64,000 nt of DNA from Nemertoderma westbladi (taxonomy: Eukaryota; Xenacoelomorpha; Nemertodermatida; Nemertodermatidae): the NCBI GenBank assembly GCA_032718475.1, contig JAUCBJ010004750.1, positions 21,704-85,703 of the forward strand. The letters are read 5' to 3'. Below, piece after piece: positions 34,074 to 43,844 of this stretch. The translations under genes were made by a program, and so were the position numbers. The notes beneath the pieces were generated by a model. It had not been told where the DNA came from. It made no database searches and saw only the letters and a program-made list of their open reading frames with translations. Within the stretch, counting starts at the first letter, position 1, and every line of letters begins with the position of its first letter.

Positions 34074-35214
34074 AACAGTGGATCGACTGGTAATATCACC
34101 GGAGGATTCAGTGGATCAACTGGTAATATCACCGGAGGATTCAGTGGATCGACTGGTAATATCACCGGAGGATTCAGTGGATCAACTGGTATAACACCGG
34201 ATGGATTCAGTGGATCGACTGGTGATAGCACCGGAGGATTCAGTGGATCGACCGGTGATAGCACCGGAGGATTCAGTGGATCGACCGGTGATAGCACCGG
34301 AGGATTCAGTGGTTCGACCGGTGATAGCACCGGAGGATTCAGTGGATCAACCGGTGTAAGCACCGGTGGATTCAGTGGATCGACCGGTGATAGCACCGGT
34401 GGATTCAGTGGATCGACCGGTGATAGCACCGGTGGATTCAGTGGATCGACCGGTGATAGCACCGGAGGATTCAGTGGATCGACCGGTGATAGCACCGGAG
34501 GATTCAGTGGATCGACCGGTGATAGCACCGGAGGATTCAGTGGATCGACCGGTGATAGCACCGGAGGATTCAGTGGATCGACCGGTGATAGCACCGGAAG
34601 ATTCAGTGGATCGACCGGTCATAGCCCCGGAAGATTCAGTGGATCAACCGGTGTAAGCACCGGTGGATTCAGTGGATCGACCGGTGATAGCACCGGTGGA
34701 TTCAGTGGATCGACCGGTGATAGCACCGGAAGATTCAGTGGATCGACCGGTCATAGCCCCGGAGGATTCAGTGGATCAAAGTGGATCGACCGGTGATAGC
34801 ACCGGTGGATTCAGTGGATCGACCGGTGATAGCCCCGGAGGATTCAGTGGATCGACCGGTGATAGCACCGGTAGGATTCAGTGGATCGACCGGTGATAGC
34901 ACCGGAGGATTCAGTGGATCGACCGGTGATAGCACCGGAGGATTCAGTGGATCGACCGGTGATAGCACCGGAGGATTCAGTGGATCGACCGGTGATAGCA
35001 CCGGTGGATTCAGTGGATCGACCGGTGATAGCACCGGAGGATTCAGTGGATATACCGGTGATAGCACGTGATGATTCAGTGGATCGACTGGTGATAGCAC
35101 CGGAGGATTCAGTGGATGGACTGGTGATAGCACCGGAGGATTCAGTGGATCGACTGGTGATAGCACGTGATGATTCAGTGGATCGACTGGTGATAGCACC
35201 AGAGGATTACTCTG
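34074..35214. repeat. 33-bp minisatellite array, about 34 copies, in intron 1 of gene A
   Basis: Units read ggattcagtggatcgaccgg then tgatagcaccgga. The 33-nt period keeps frames open on both strands (an 11-residue repeat such as DSVDRPVIAPE), which is an artefact. Left-hand units carry tggtaatatc instead of ccggtgatag. Each unit contains the palindrome accggt. TATGTTTC occurs directly outside both ends (34066-34073 and 35215-35222). Confidence 0.93.
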
Positions 35215-35233
35215 TATGTTTCTAACATCATAC

Positions 35234-35773
35234 CTGTAAACGTAACGGTTCATTGTTTTCCAACAAAGGTGGTAAGGCTAATTTCAGCCACATTTGGCAC
35301 ATAAATTCATTAGGAAGTTCTCCCCTTGCCATTACATCCTGAGCTTGCGAAGGCATTTCAACCTGACAGTTAATACATCGACTAACTGCAGGTAATAAGC
35401 TACATAATTTTTCGGTTTGTGGGGGGTAATAATCTCCACCTTCGGTCGGAATAAGCCCAGACCAGCACTGAGCATGTGGCATCATGCTGTCCCAGACGCT
35501 CTCATCCACGAATCCAATACCTGTATCAGCTGTTTCACCCTCTCTCCCAAAGGATGGCGATTTAGTTTCAGTTTCATCCGATTCTCCTGTCCTACTAGCG
35601 GATGAGTATTTTGCTCGTACAAGTACAGAAACAGATTCCATATCATAAAATACTGCATCCTGAAGGTCCGACTCGGCACACTTATCGGTCAAAGCGTTTC
35701 TGGAAACAAGTATCTCCATAGTGGTATTAGGCCAACTGTTCCAATCAATGATGTAGTTGTACCCCTCCTCCAT
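35234..35773 (-). CDS. Gene A, first coding exon (uncharacterised protein)
   Basis: ATG at 35773 (MEEGYNYIIDWNSWPNTTME) opens 180 codons ending CAG|GTATGA at 35234/35233, a good donor in phase 0. The segment is acidic in the middle. Toward the end it has a compact, conserved-looking region (WDSMMPHAQCWSGLIP; YPPQTEKLCSLLPAVSRCIN; MCQMWLKLALPPLLENNEPL). The codon use, single long frame and matching downstream exon phase make this a real exon. I do not recognise the family. There is no signal peptide or membrane segment. Its 5' end lies 1.3 kb from the divergently oriented gene C. Confidence 0.7.
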
Positions 35774-35926
35774 TTGTTATAGTATATTTGAGAGATATTT
35801 ACGCGATACAATGAGAGCAGATGGTACTCTAGGCGTGTAGGCTATTTACTTTTAAAATGTAAGCATGTGTACTTTAAACAAAGGCTACAGGTAGTTGACA
35901 ATTGCATTTGCACATATTTGGAGACA

Positions 35927-35959
<33 letters not shown>

Positions 35960-37074
35960 CGCAAAACCCGCCTTGGCGAATTAAATTAATAAAATTAATT
36001 GAATTAAATTTGCAACCCGTGTTTTTTTTTGGAAACCTGGTATTTTCACATCGGGGTAAACTGCAAATTGAAATTAACAGATGAAAGACTGGTTGACTGG
36101 TATACTATATCTCACATATGGGCATTTCAAGTAGCATTTATTTACGCTTATTTGCCATTGTCATCTTACATAACTAAGACACCTGTCTAGACCAAAATAA
36201 TATAATATCTACATACTAATCGTATTGAATAAGCATTGTATGTACTTTAACCAAGGCAAAAGCATTCATAGCTTGAGACCTTGTTGATCTTTACCTTTTA
36301 AAATTGTTTCCTTACCTTGATAAAAAGTCAAACCAGATGGCATTATAAAAATAATAGATGAAAGATGGGCCTAATATTATAATAGTTTTACAATTGCAAA
36401 CGACCTAGATTGACAAAAATATCATATAAATTATTGAAGATAAGATAATGCTAATTCTAATGAACCGGTACAAACTGTGTGACCAATGTTGTAGGAATTT
36501 ATATAAGCCTAGCAGAAAAATACAATTATATAAATAAATATTATGTCTAAGTATATTTACATAAATCTTCAAAGAGGAACAGGTAAGTACATACATAAAT
36601 AAATTTACAAAAGGCTTATTGTTGGAATTTCGTTTGTCTGGGTTGGTACTTTACGGTACAAACACAGACAATAACACGGAACACGGTTACAATTTGATGC
36701 AACGCAAAACCCACTAAGAACAGGCATACATGTTGTTTACAATAATATTTTATTGTCATATATTGTGATGCTAAATACAAAATTAAATGTTCCGCCGAAA
36801 CCAGAAGCCACATATTGTTAATGTCAGGAAATGATTGGTTACCCCGGCCCAGATGGCTTTGCCAAGCCTCACTCATACACTGCCTCATTCATTCAATCTA
36901 CAGCAGTACCAAACTGCCTAGTGCAGAGTGTTGAGGCAGATGGACTCCCTTTGTACCTAGAGTTGTAGTAACTAACCTCTATCTGGAAATGCAGTAATGC
37001 AACAGCAACGCGTAAAGCTCCATAGAGGTCAAACTTTGCTTTCACTAAATGCTTTTCGATCAACTCACTAAAAT
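35774..37074. other. Intergenic region between head-to-head genes A and C
   Basis: Contains a G26 homopolymer (about 35929-35954). A small minus-strand ATG segment (36316-36343, MPSGLTFYQ) is followed by a GTAAGG donor and could be an upstream exon, though no matching acceptor was found. Otherwise AT-rich. As the only space between two divergent starts it should hold both promoters (inference). Confidence 0.4.
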
Positions 37075-39117
37075 ATGGCTGCTAATTTCACACTGGGAGA
37101 TATTCCGGCATGGTCTAAATTAATTCCACCTAATTGCCATAATGATGTTGTATTAATGTTGTACGAAAAAGAAGATATGGAAGCTTTTTCATTCGTGGAA
37201 GACACAGTCAAATTTAGACCGAACAATTACAGAGTGTTTAACGATGGCGTTCTTCTACTTTGCATGGTGAATAATCTTTCTGGTGGAACAATTAGTCTAC
37301 AAGTTCTATCAAAATCCACACCCTCCCAACGGCTGTTCCTCACCAATCAATATTCAGTTGCAAATAATATTAACTGCTTCCTTAATGATGAGGATTTGAA
37401 TTGCGCAAATCAAATCGCTATTAGAAATTTTATATTACATTTTAAAGCAATAATTCGTAAACTCGCATTGAGTGGCCTTGATTACGGGGCCCCATTAGTC
37501 GCCCCAAAACTAAACATATCCTCACCGAAACCTGTGCCGAAACCCCGCAAGTCTAGAGACCTGTCCTACTTCGTAGACCTGGACAGCGATTCTTATGAAC
37601 ACGAAAACATTTACGAGAACATAGACCCGCCGTTACGTCGGAATATACCGGCGACTAACTCCGGTACTTACACACGGCCGCGTCACAAACCGGACACCGA
37701 CGCAGAAACGCAAACGGAAACGCGAAACGAATCCACAGGGAACAACTCGTGGTGCCAAGCCGACGTGAAGACGGTGAGTCAGCTTATCCACCACCCTTCC
37801 CACAGCGCCGCCACACAGACATTGCCACAACTCGTCCACGGCGACACCCAAACTCTGGGATATCTGTTCGGGGACGCCGACGACTTGAGAAACAAAGCAA
37901 TGAGTCCCACAGACTCGTTGGAAGTCGGGGCCTCCCATAACAACTACAACTTATTCCCGATCGGCCACGCCCACATCAGTATTACCCGAGACATTATCAG
38001 CAGGGCCAAGGTAGTTGGTGACGAGGAGTTTGTCTACTTCTCTGAGGGTTCCGGGGACCCTAATCTGGTCGCCGCCTCGCATTGCCACCACCTCCACGAG
38101 GCGGATATCCTAACGGGAAAGTCCCGACGAATAAACCGACTGTTCCCTCCTTCTCGGAGCTCCACCGCGTTCCATATTGTTTCGTCGAACGACCTCCGGA
38201 CGCAGCCGACCAGTAACTACCGTCCGGCCGTGAGCCCGGTACACAGCGGGGAGTTCAGCGCCGCCATGGCCAATATCCCGCGGGAGCGCGCCAACATCGT
38301 CAACAAGTTCCTCAACGACTCGGGACTCCGGAGCAAAACCGTGTCGGAGGTTTCCAACCCGGACAGCAGCGTCGATACCAACATGGCCAAACAATGTCTC
38401 ACCGACTTGGACGCCTTCCTCGATACGTTGTCTACACGCGATGCCGCCGATAAGAAACCGCCCCCCTCCTGCGCCTCCTATAACCCCAGCGAGGACGACA
38501 TATCCTACTACGGCTCCGAGATCGACGACCCCTCCCGTTGCCCCGCCTACTTCCTCCCGATGAACGATCTCCATAGTAACGCGGACTTCGAGCACCTCGG
38601 CATTCCGTTGCGTAGCGACGAAGGCCGGGAAGTCCTCCCGGAGGAATACTCCCTCCCTTCCGTCTACGAACACGCTAAAGGCGCGCAGCCGGTGCACAGC
38701 AGCTCGCCTAACGTAAAGGCCTTGAAGCCGCCGAGAAATCCTCCCAAACCCAAAACGCATTTAAAGACCTCGCGACCCGACCAATCCGCTGCTAAGAAAC
38801 CGATAACTCCTTTCGATTGGAGGAAGGATTTGCGCGGAGGTCGGCCGGCAGGGGGTGTCATGCAGCCTGGGCGGAGGCCGTTGGGGGGACCGGGGGTGGG
38901 GGGCAGACGGGCTGGGGCGAGTCCGGACAGGGGGAACAGGGGGGTCCCAGTAGGTTTTAGCCCGGAGAGGGGGAACAGGGGGGTCCCAGTAGGTGTTAGT
39001 CCGGAGAGGGGGGACAGGGGGGTCCCAGTAGGTTTTAGCCCGGAGAGGGGGAACAGGGGGGCCCCCGTAGGTGTTAGTCCGGAAAGGGGGAACAGGGGGG
39101 TCCCCAGTAGGTGTTAG
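37075..39117 (+). CDS. Gene C: proline-rich protein with TQT motifs; C-terminus frameshifted
   Basis: ATG (MAANFTLGDI, good context aaaATGG) opens 680 codons without introns. Residues 1-140 look globular. 149-160 is a Pro/Lys SH3-type ligand (PKPVPKPRKS). 174-184 holds two YxN-type motifs (YEHENIYENI). TQT tripeptides, the core of dynein-light-chain LC8 sites, occur at 212, 247 and 258. 546-561 is again PxxP-rich. From residue 616 a 13-residue unit (GNRGVPVGFSPER and variants) repeats about five times. In the fifth DNA repeat a tcccc instead of tccc (39101-39105) shifts the frame and ends the protein at PSRC. The +1 frame is open to 39412. These motifs suggest a scaffold or adaptor (inference). 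The family is not recognised. Confidence 0.7.
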   Translation: MAANFTLGDIPAWSKLIPPNCHNDVVLMLYEKEDMEAFSFVEDTVKFRPNNYRVFNDGVLLLCMVNNLSGGTISLQVLSKSTPSQRLFLTNQYSVANNINCFLNDEDLNCANQIAIRNFILHFKAIIRKLALSGLDYGAPLVAPKLNISSPKPVPKPRKSRDLSYFVDLDSDSYEHENIYENIDPPLRRNIPATNSGTYTRPRHKPDTDAETQTETRNESTGNNSWCQADVKTVSQLIHHPSHSAATQTLPQLVHGDTQTLGYLFGDADDLRNKAMSPTDSLEVGASHNNYNLFPIGHAHISITRDIISRAKVVGDEEFVYFSEGSGDPNLVAASHCHHLHEADILTGKSRRINRLFPPSRSSTAFHIVSSNDLRTQPTSNYRPAVSPVHSGEFSAAMANIPRERANIVNKFLNDSGLRSKTVSEVSNPDSSVDTNMAKQCLTDLDAFLDTLSTRDAADKKPPPSCASYNPSEDDISYYGSEIDDPSRCPAYFLPMNDLHSNADFEHLGIPLRSDEGREVLPEEYSLPSVYEHAKGAQPVHSSSPNVKALKPPRNPPKPKTHLKTSRPDQSAAKKPITPFDWRKDLRGGRPAGGVMQPGRRPLGGPGVGGRRAGASPDRGNRGVPVGFSPERGNRGVPVGVSPERGDRGVPVGFSPERGNRGAPVGVSPERGNRGVPSRC

Positions 39118-39130
39118 TCCGGAGAGGGGG
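38925..39130 (+). repeat. 39-bp coding minisatellite in gene C
   Basis: About five units contain gggggtcccagtaggt and agtccggagagggg, encoding the 13-residue repeat. The last unit has one extra C. Confidence 0.88.
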
Positions 39131-39412
39131 AAACAGCTGCCCCCCAGGGGTCGACAGACTGCCCCTCGGGGGAGGGCCAGTCCATCCGCGGTCACTCGGT
39201 CTCCCAACCACCCGCAACCCCGAGCCAAATCGGAGGATCGGCTGTTACAGAGTCGAATTCCCACGAGGAAGTCGGATCCCTTGACTAGGGATCGAACTCG
39301 GGACCCTGGGGGCGGTAGAGCCTTGAATAATGAGTCATCGGGTCGGGGTTCCCGCGGTAAGATCCCGATTATCCGAAACATCCCGACTGCTACCGACGCC
39401 GTCAACTTTTGA
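39106..39412 (+). pseudogene. Probable original C-terminus of gene C, in the shifted frame
   Basis: After the extra C at 39101-39105 the neighbouring frame continues the same repeat (PVGVSPERG) and then about 90 further residues, basic and Pro/Arg/Ser-rich, ending KIPIIRNIPTATDAVNF and TGA 39410-39412. The exact continuation of the repeat across the shift shows this was one reading frame. Allelic variation, pseudogenisation and assembly error cannot be separated from sequence alone. Confidence 0.7.
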
Positions 39413-40054
39413 TATATTTACCCCAATTGAGGCACCGCGTTGCCACTCACACTTAGGCTGCCGGTGCTACACATTTAGCGGTTATTTATTTATATTTAGT
39501 CCATAAGTTCCCGGTTGGATTTTCAGCTTGATGCAGATTAATGTTGTTATTCGCCGAACAATAATCCTACATCTCCGGCAACACATCTATGGTTCGCGAT
39601 CAGCCTTATGAATTATCTATTAATCTACATTATCAAGTTCATTGATTTTCAGAAGACGTTACAGTAATGTTTCATGCACAGGCTCAGTTTCAGTCGTGTT
39701 CCGTCCTTCCAGGGTGATGCTGGGCTTTGGCAATAGGATGTTACCGATCACCACAACTTTAACCTGCGTAAACAAGGGATTCGCTTCCAGTGGTGACCAA
39801 ATTTGAGATGACGTCCGGGTTGGTTATCATCTAGCATTATTTTAACCCCAATCTAGACTCAGATACCAGTCAGTTAGACACCAGAATGAATTGTCTACCT
39901 AATTAGTGATTTGACACTGATTAAGATGAGATCCTAGATTCTAATAGGAACATAAGTTACACACCCAAAAACTGTAAAATCTGTCGACTTCCTTATATGG
40001 ACAATGTTAAATGATAGAATCCGGATCCGCGGTTTACTCTAACCCCTTGTCCGG
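39413..40054. other. 3' flank of gene C
   Basis: No clear AATAAA near the stop, and no other feature seen. Confidence 0.4.
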
Positions 40055-41042
40055 CGTGTAGGTGGTCCTGAGGGTAGGTGATCCGGAGGGTAGGTGGTCC
40101 GGAGGGTAGGTGGTCCGGAGGGTAGGTGGTCCGGAGGGTAGGTGGTCCGGAGGGTAGGTGGTCCGGAGGGTAGGTGGTCCGGAGTGTAGGTGGTCCGGAG
40201 GGTAGGTGGTCCGGAGGGTAGGTGGTCCGGAGGGTAGGTGGTCCGGAGGGTAGATGGTCCGGAGGGTAGGTGGTCCGGAGGGTAGGTGGTCCGGAGGGTA
40301 GGTGGTCCGGAGGGTAGGTGGTCCGGAGGGTAGGTGGTCCGGAGGGTAGGTGGTCCGGAGGGTAGGTGGTCCGGAGGGTAGGTGGTCCGGAGGGTAGGTG
40401 GTCCGGAGGGTAGGTGGTCCGGAGGGTAGGTGGTCCGGAGGGTAGGTGGTCCGGAGGGTAGGTGGTCCGGAGGGTAGGTGGTCCGGAGGGTAGGTGGTCC
40501 GGAGGGTAGGTGGTCCGGAGGGTAGGTGGTCCGGAGTGTAGGTGGTCCGGAGGGTAGGTGGTCCGGAGGGTAGGTGGTCCGGAGGGTAGGTGGTCCGGAG
40601 GGTAGGTGGTCCGGAGGGTAGGTGGTCCGGAGGGTAGGTGGTCCGGAGGGTAGGTGGTCCGGAGGGTAGGATGGTCCGGAGGGTAGGTGGTCCGGAGGGT
40701 AGGTGGTCCGGAGGGTAGGTGGTCCGGAGGGTAGGTGGTCCGGAGGGTAGGTGGTCCGGAGGGTAGATGGTCCGGAGGGTAGGTGGTCCGGAGGGTAGGT
40801 GGTCCGGAGGGTAGGTGGTCCGGAGTGTAGGTGGTCCGGAGGGTAGGTGGTCCGGAGGGTAGGTGGTCCGGAGGGTAGGTGGTCCGGAGGGTAGGTGGTC
40901 CGGAGGGTAGGTGGTCCGGAGGGTAGGTGGTCCGGAGGGTAGATGGTCCGGAGGGTAGGTGGTCCGGAGGGTAGGTGGTCCGGAGGGTAGGTGGTCCGGA
41001 GGGTAGGTGGTCCGGAGGGTAGGTGGTCCGGAGGGTAGGTTG
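40055..41042. repeat. 16-bp minisatellite array, about 61 copies
   Basis: The unit is ggtccggagggtaggt, almost invariant. Scattered variants have tgtagg or tagatgg, and one unit carries an extra A (near 40670). Minus-strand frames of up to 370 codons (LRTTYPPDHLPSGPPT repeat) arise because 16 nt cycles through all three frames. They are not genes. Confidence 0.95.
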
Positions 41043-41780
41043 TACCAATGAAACAATATAACAGTAAATATCCGGTCTGCGGGACTGCGCCCCGTAGCTG
41101 GTCATTTATTCCTATTTAATAATTTTTTTTATGTTTTTATCTTTCTACATAATTATATTCTGTTTGTATGTTTATTAGTATTAACTTTTATAATTTGGTT
41201 ATGGGACGTAATATTTGTTATTTTTGTATGTGTTTGTAAAAAAACTCTCTCTCAACTCTATTGCAGTCTTCCGTGAATCCATATACCATAATTATTTATC
41301 TGGTATGCCAGGTATCCTTATATACTATCTGTACAATTTTTTTTATTTTAATTAAATTTTAATTCATTATGTGTTGGGTGCGGTATATTACCTAAGCAAT
41401 CGAAGTAACTGCAGTATTTTATAAAGATATGCGTTGGTTTAAATTCGTTTAATATTTTTAATTAATTACGGTATTATTAGTTTAATTACTCTTAAGTTAA
41501 TATTTTGTAAAAGTTAATAAGTGCAGTTAAACTTCTCAGCTATATATTTTGTCCTACAATGTTGTCCTAATAGAAAATCTCAGAAAGATTATTAGAGAAA
41601 CTCCGTTCTTTGGAATCTCAGTAATTGCGCGCGAAACCCTCGAGGGGGGTAAATGCGGACAACGTTACTTTTGTAGGGAAAAACGTGATTTTGCAATGGA
41701 AATATGTTTTTTTGCTATCGGTGTTTGAAATGTTATTTTCTCGTCGGTGATGCTGGACCTATCTCTCGCCTTTCCTTGCC
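41043..41780. other. AT-rich intergenic spacer
   Basis: No feature recognised. Confidence 0.4.
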
Positions 41781-41819
41781 TTGACCCTTGTCACGACTGC
41801 GAGAACTAGAACCAGTCCA

Positions 41820-41930
41820 GTTCACCATGCGTATTCTCTCTCTCAATGAGGCCACCATAGCACAATATCGAGCGCTGACTGGTCCTTATGGCGATATCAA
41901 TGTCCTGGGAGAAGTTCTACCATTTATCTA
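41820..41930 (-). pseudogene. Short decayed RTE-type LINE fragment
   Basis: About 65 bp (aatgaggccaccatagcac, aatatcgagcgctgactgg, tccttatggcgatatcaatg, tcctg) aligns at roughly 70% with 62984-63048 of the minus-strand RTE copy. A C18 run follows at 41937-41954. Confidence 0.55.
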
Positions 41931-41989
41931 CCAACCCCCCCCCCCCCCCCCCCCCTACCGACAACGGCAAAGTAAAGTTCCCATATGAT

Positions 41990-43560
41990 AGAGTGCCCGG
42001 GGGTGTTCCAACATACTTAACATCTTTACATCTACCCAAGGCCATCTAAACATCTTATTTAGATGGGGCGATATACAAAAAAGTGGCCAAACCAGAGTCA
42101 TTTTTTGGGAAAAAATAAAGTTTCTCAAAACCCAACATATGATATATATTCTGAAAGCTCAGAGTTCGTAGAATTCAGAGCGAGTATTGGCCGACCTTAA
42201 ATATGATATGTAAAAAAAATATATTACTTGTCCCTTCCTGTCCACTATACCTATAACCATTATTTTAATAGGATAATTGGTTACAGGCGTGGGACATTTG
42301 TCCTCCTGTAACCTTCCATGTAAATGTAATCAAAGCCTAGTTACAGGCAGTTACAGGTGGCGGGACGTTTTATGGTACGACTGACACTGCCAAACACACA
42401 TTATAAATGCTGCGTATGACCAATATACATAAAATGAAAGCATTTTCAAGGACGATTTCAGAACTGTTAATTTTTTACCGAGGTACCAATTATATATGTG
42501 ATTCTATCAGCTTTAACGTTGGTTACATGAGGGGACAGTTTATGGTTTTCCCTCCCGATCTGAGGCTCTTCAAACCCACGTATCTTCAAAAGTTTTTGAT
42601 ATATTTGTAGAATTGTTTTTGTGTGTTATAGCTGAGTAATTACAGATTCTTTGCCATTGGGGACATTTTTAGTGGTGTTGTAGAAAACAAAATGTTCCAG
42701 GATCTCCTGTATGCTAACTATACATCTACAGACTATGATGTTTCTTAAAAATTATAGACTTTGGTATATAACATAACTGCTCCTAATAATTTTTTTTATC
42801 AAAATATCACGTTTTCCGTGGTTTTTGACGATATCAAGCAAAATGTAATGCTATTTATTTACAGTAGCGTTTAGCAAACATGGTTTCCTAGATTCCTGAT
42901 GGAAATGTCTACCTGTAACATTTTATTTCATGAGATTTCATTCAGTAGAAATGGAATTACAACTTATTCTCACTTTTTTTGTATGTTTTGGACACTTTTT
43001 TGTATATTGCTCCAGATGGCCTTGCATCTACCTATCAGTCTTATGAAGGCAGCGTGTAGTGCAATAAAATACTTACTGATGATGATACCCGATTGTTTCT
43101 ATAGTATCGTTGAATTAGCTCCATCCATACAGCTACTATAAGCCGTTACTAGTACGGCCGCACATGCCTGTCTAATTGGAAGGAGGTTACGAAAGCGACC
43201 TTGTAACAAATGGTATTAACTTAAAAATAAAACGACGTATTCGATTAAATAAACTGGTATTTCATGTTTTTCTCTCCTTTCATATTTCCTACAGAAGTCG
43301 GCGTAAATTCGCACCGTATTTTACTTTTTTTTAATATAATTATTTATCTCTTAGTTATAATTTTGTTTACTTTAATTATAATGTGTCTTAATATCTTACG
43401 GTGCGTTTTCGTTAATAGTGTTTGCAGTTTGTAATTATAATTTATTATTAAGTTATTTTATTATTGTTTATATTATAAACTGTGCCTATGAAACTATTTT
43501 CACACTAAAGTTCGATATAATAACTTAAATAAACTGGGAAAAGATTATTCAGTTATTTGC
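41990..43560. other. Intergenic spacer without recognised genes
   Basis: Short frames such as 42899-43141 lack codon or motif support. No repeats of note. Confidence 0.4.
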
Positions 43561-43584
43561 ATTCTTACACACATCATAATCGGG

Positions 43585-43844
43585 ATAAAGTTAATGTTGA
43601 AATAGCGGCGGACCAGACCCAGAAACAAGGCCGTCCAAATCACTCAGTTAAAGTTAATGTTGAAATAGCGGCGGACCAGACCCTGAAACAAGGCCGTCCA
43701 AATCACTCAGTTAAAGTTAATGTTGAAATAGCGGCGGACCAGACCCAGAAACAAGGCCGTCCAAATCACTCAGTTAACTTCATTAACCCAGAAACAAGGC
43801 CGTCCAAATCACTCAGTTAACTTCATTAACATTCAGTATTTTTG
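43585..43844. repeat. 63-bp tandem repeat, three units plus a partial
   Basis: Units contain aaagttaatgttgaaatagc, ggcggaccagaccc, agaaacaaggccgtcc and aaatcactcagtta. The partial fourth unit repeats only the second half. Confidence 0.93.

Noticed and set aside
34058-35253. Pro-rich frames with 11-residue repeats on both strands
   Set aside because: Produced by the 33-bp intronic satellite.
36316-36343. Mini exon MPSGLTFYQ with GTAAGG donor upstream of gene A
   Set aside because: Good donor and ATG, but no acceptor of matching phase was found before 35773; mentioned only as a possibility.
38110-39405. Minus-strand frames of over 200 codons opposite gene C
   Set aside because: High GC and codon bias of gene C keeps the antisense open; the plus frame has the better composition, start and motifs.
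39993-41105. Minus-strand 340-370-codon Pro-rich frames
   Set aside because: Translation of a 16-bp satellite; both alternative frames read the same 16-residue repeat.
42899-43141. 80-codon frame on plus strand
   Set aside because: No motif, splice support or codon bias; likely chance in AT-rich DNA.
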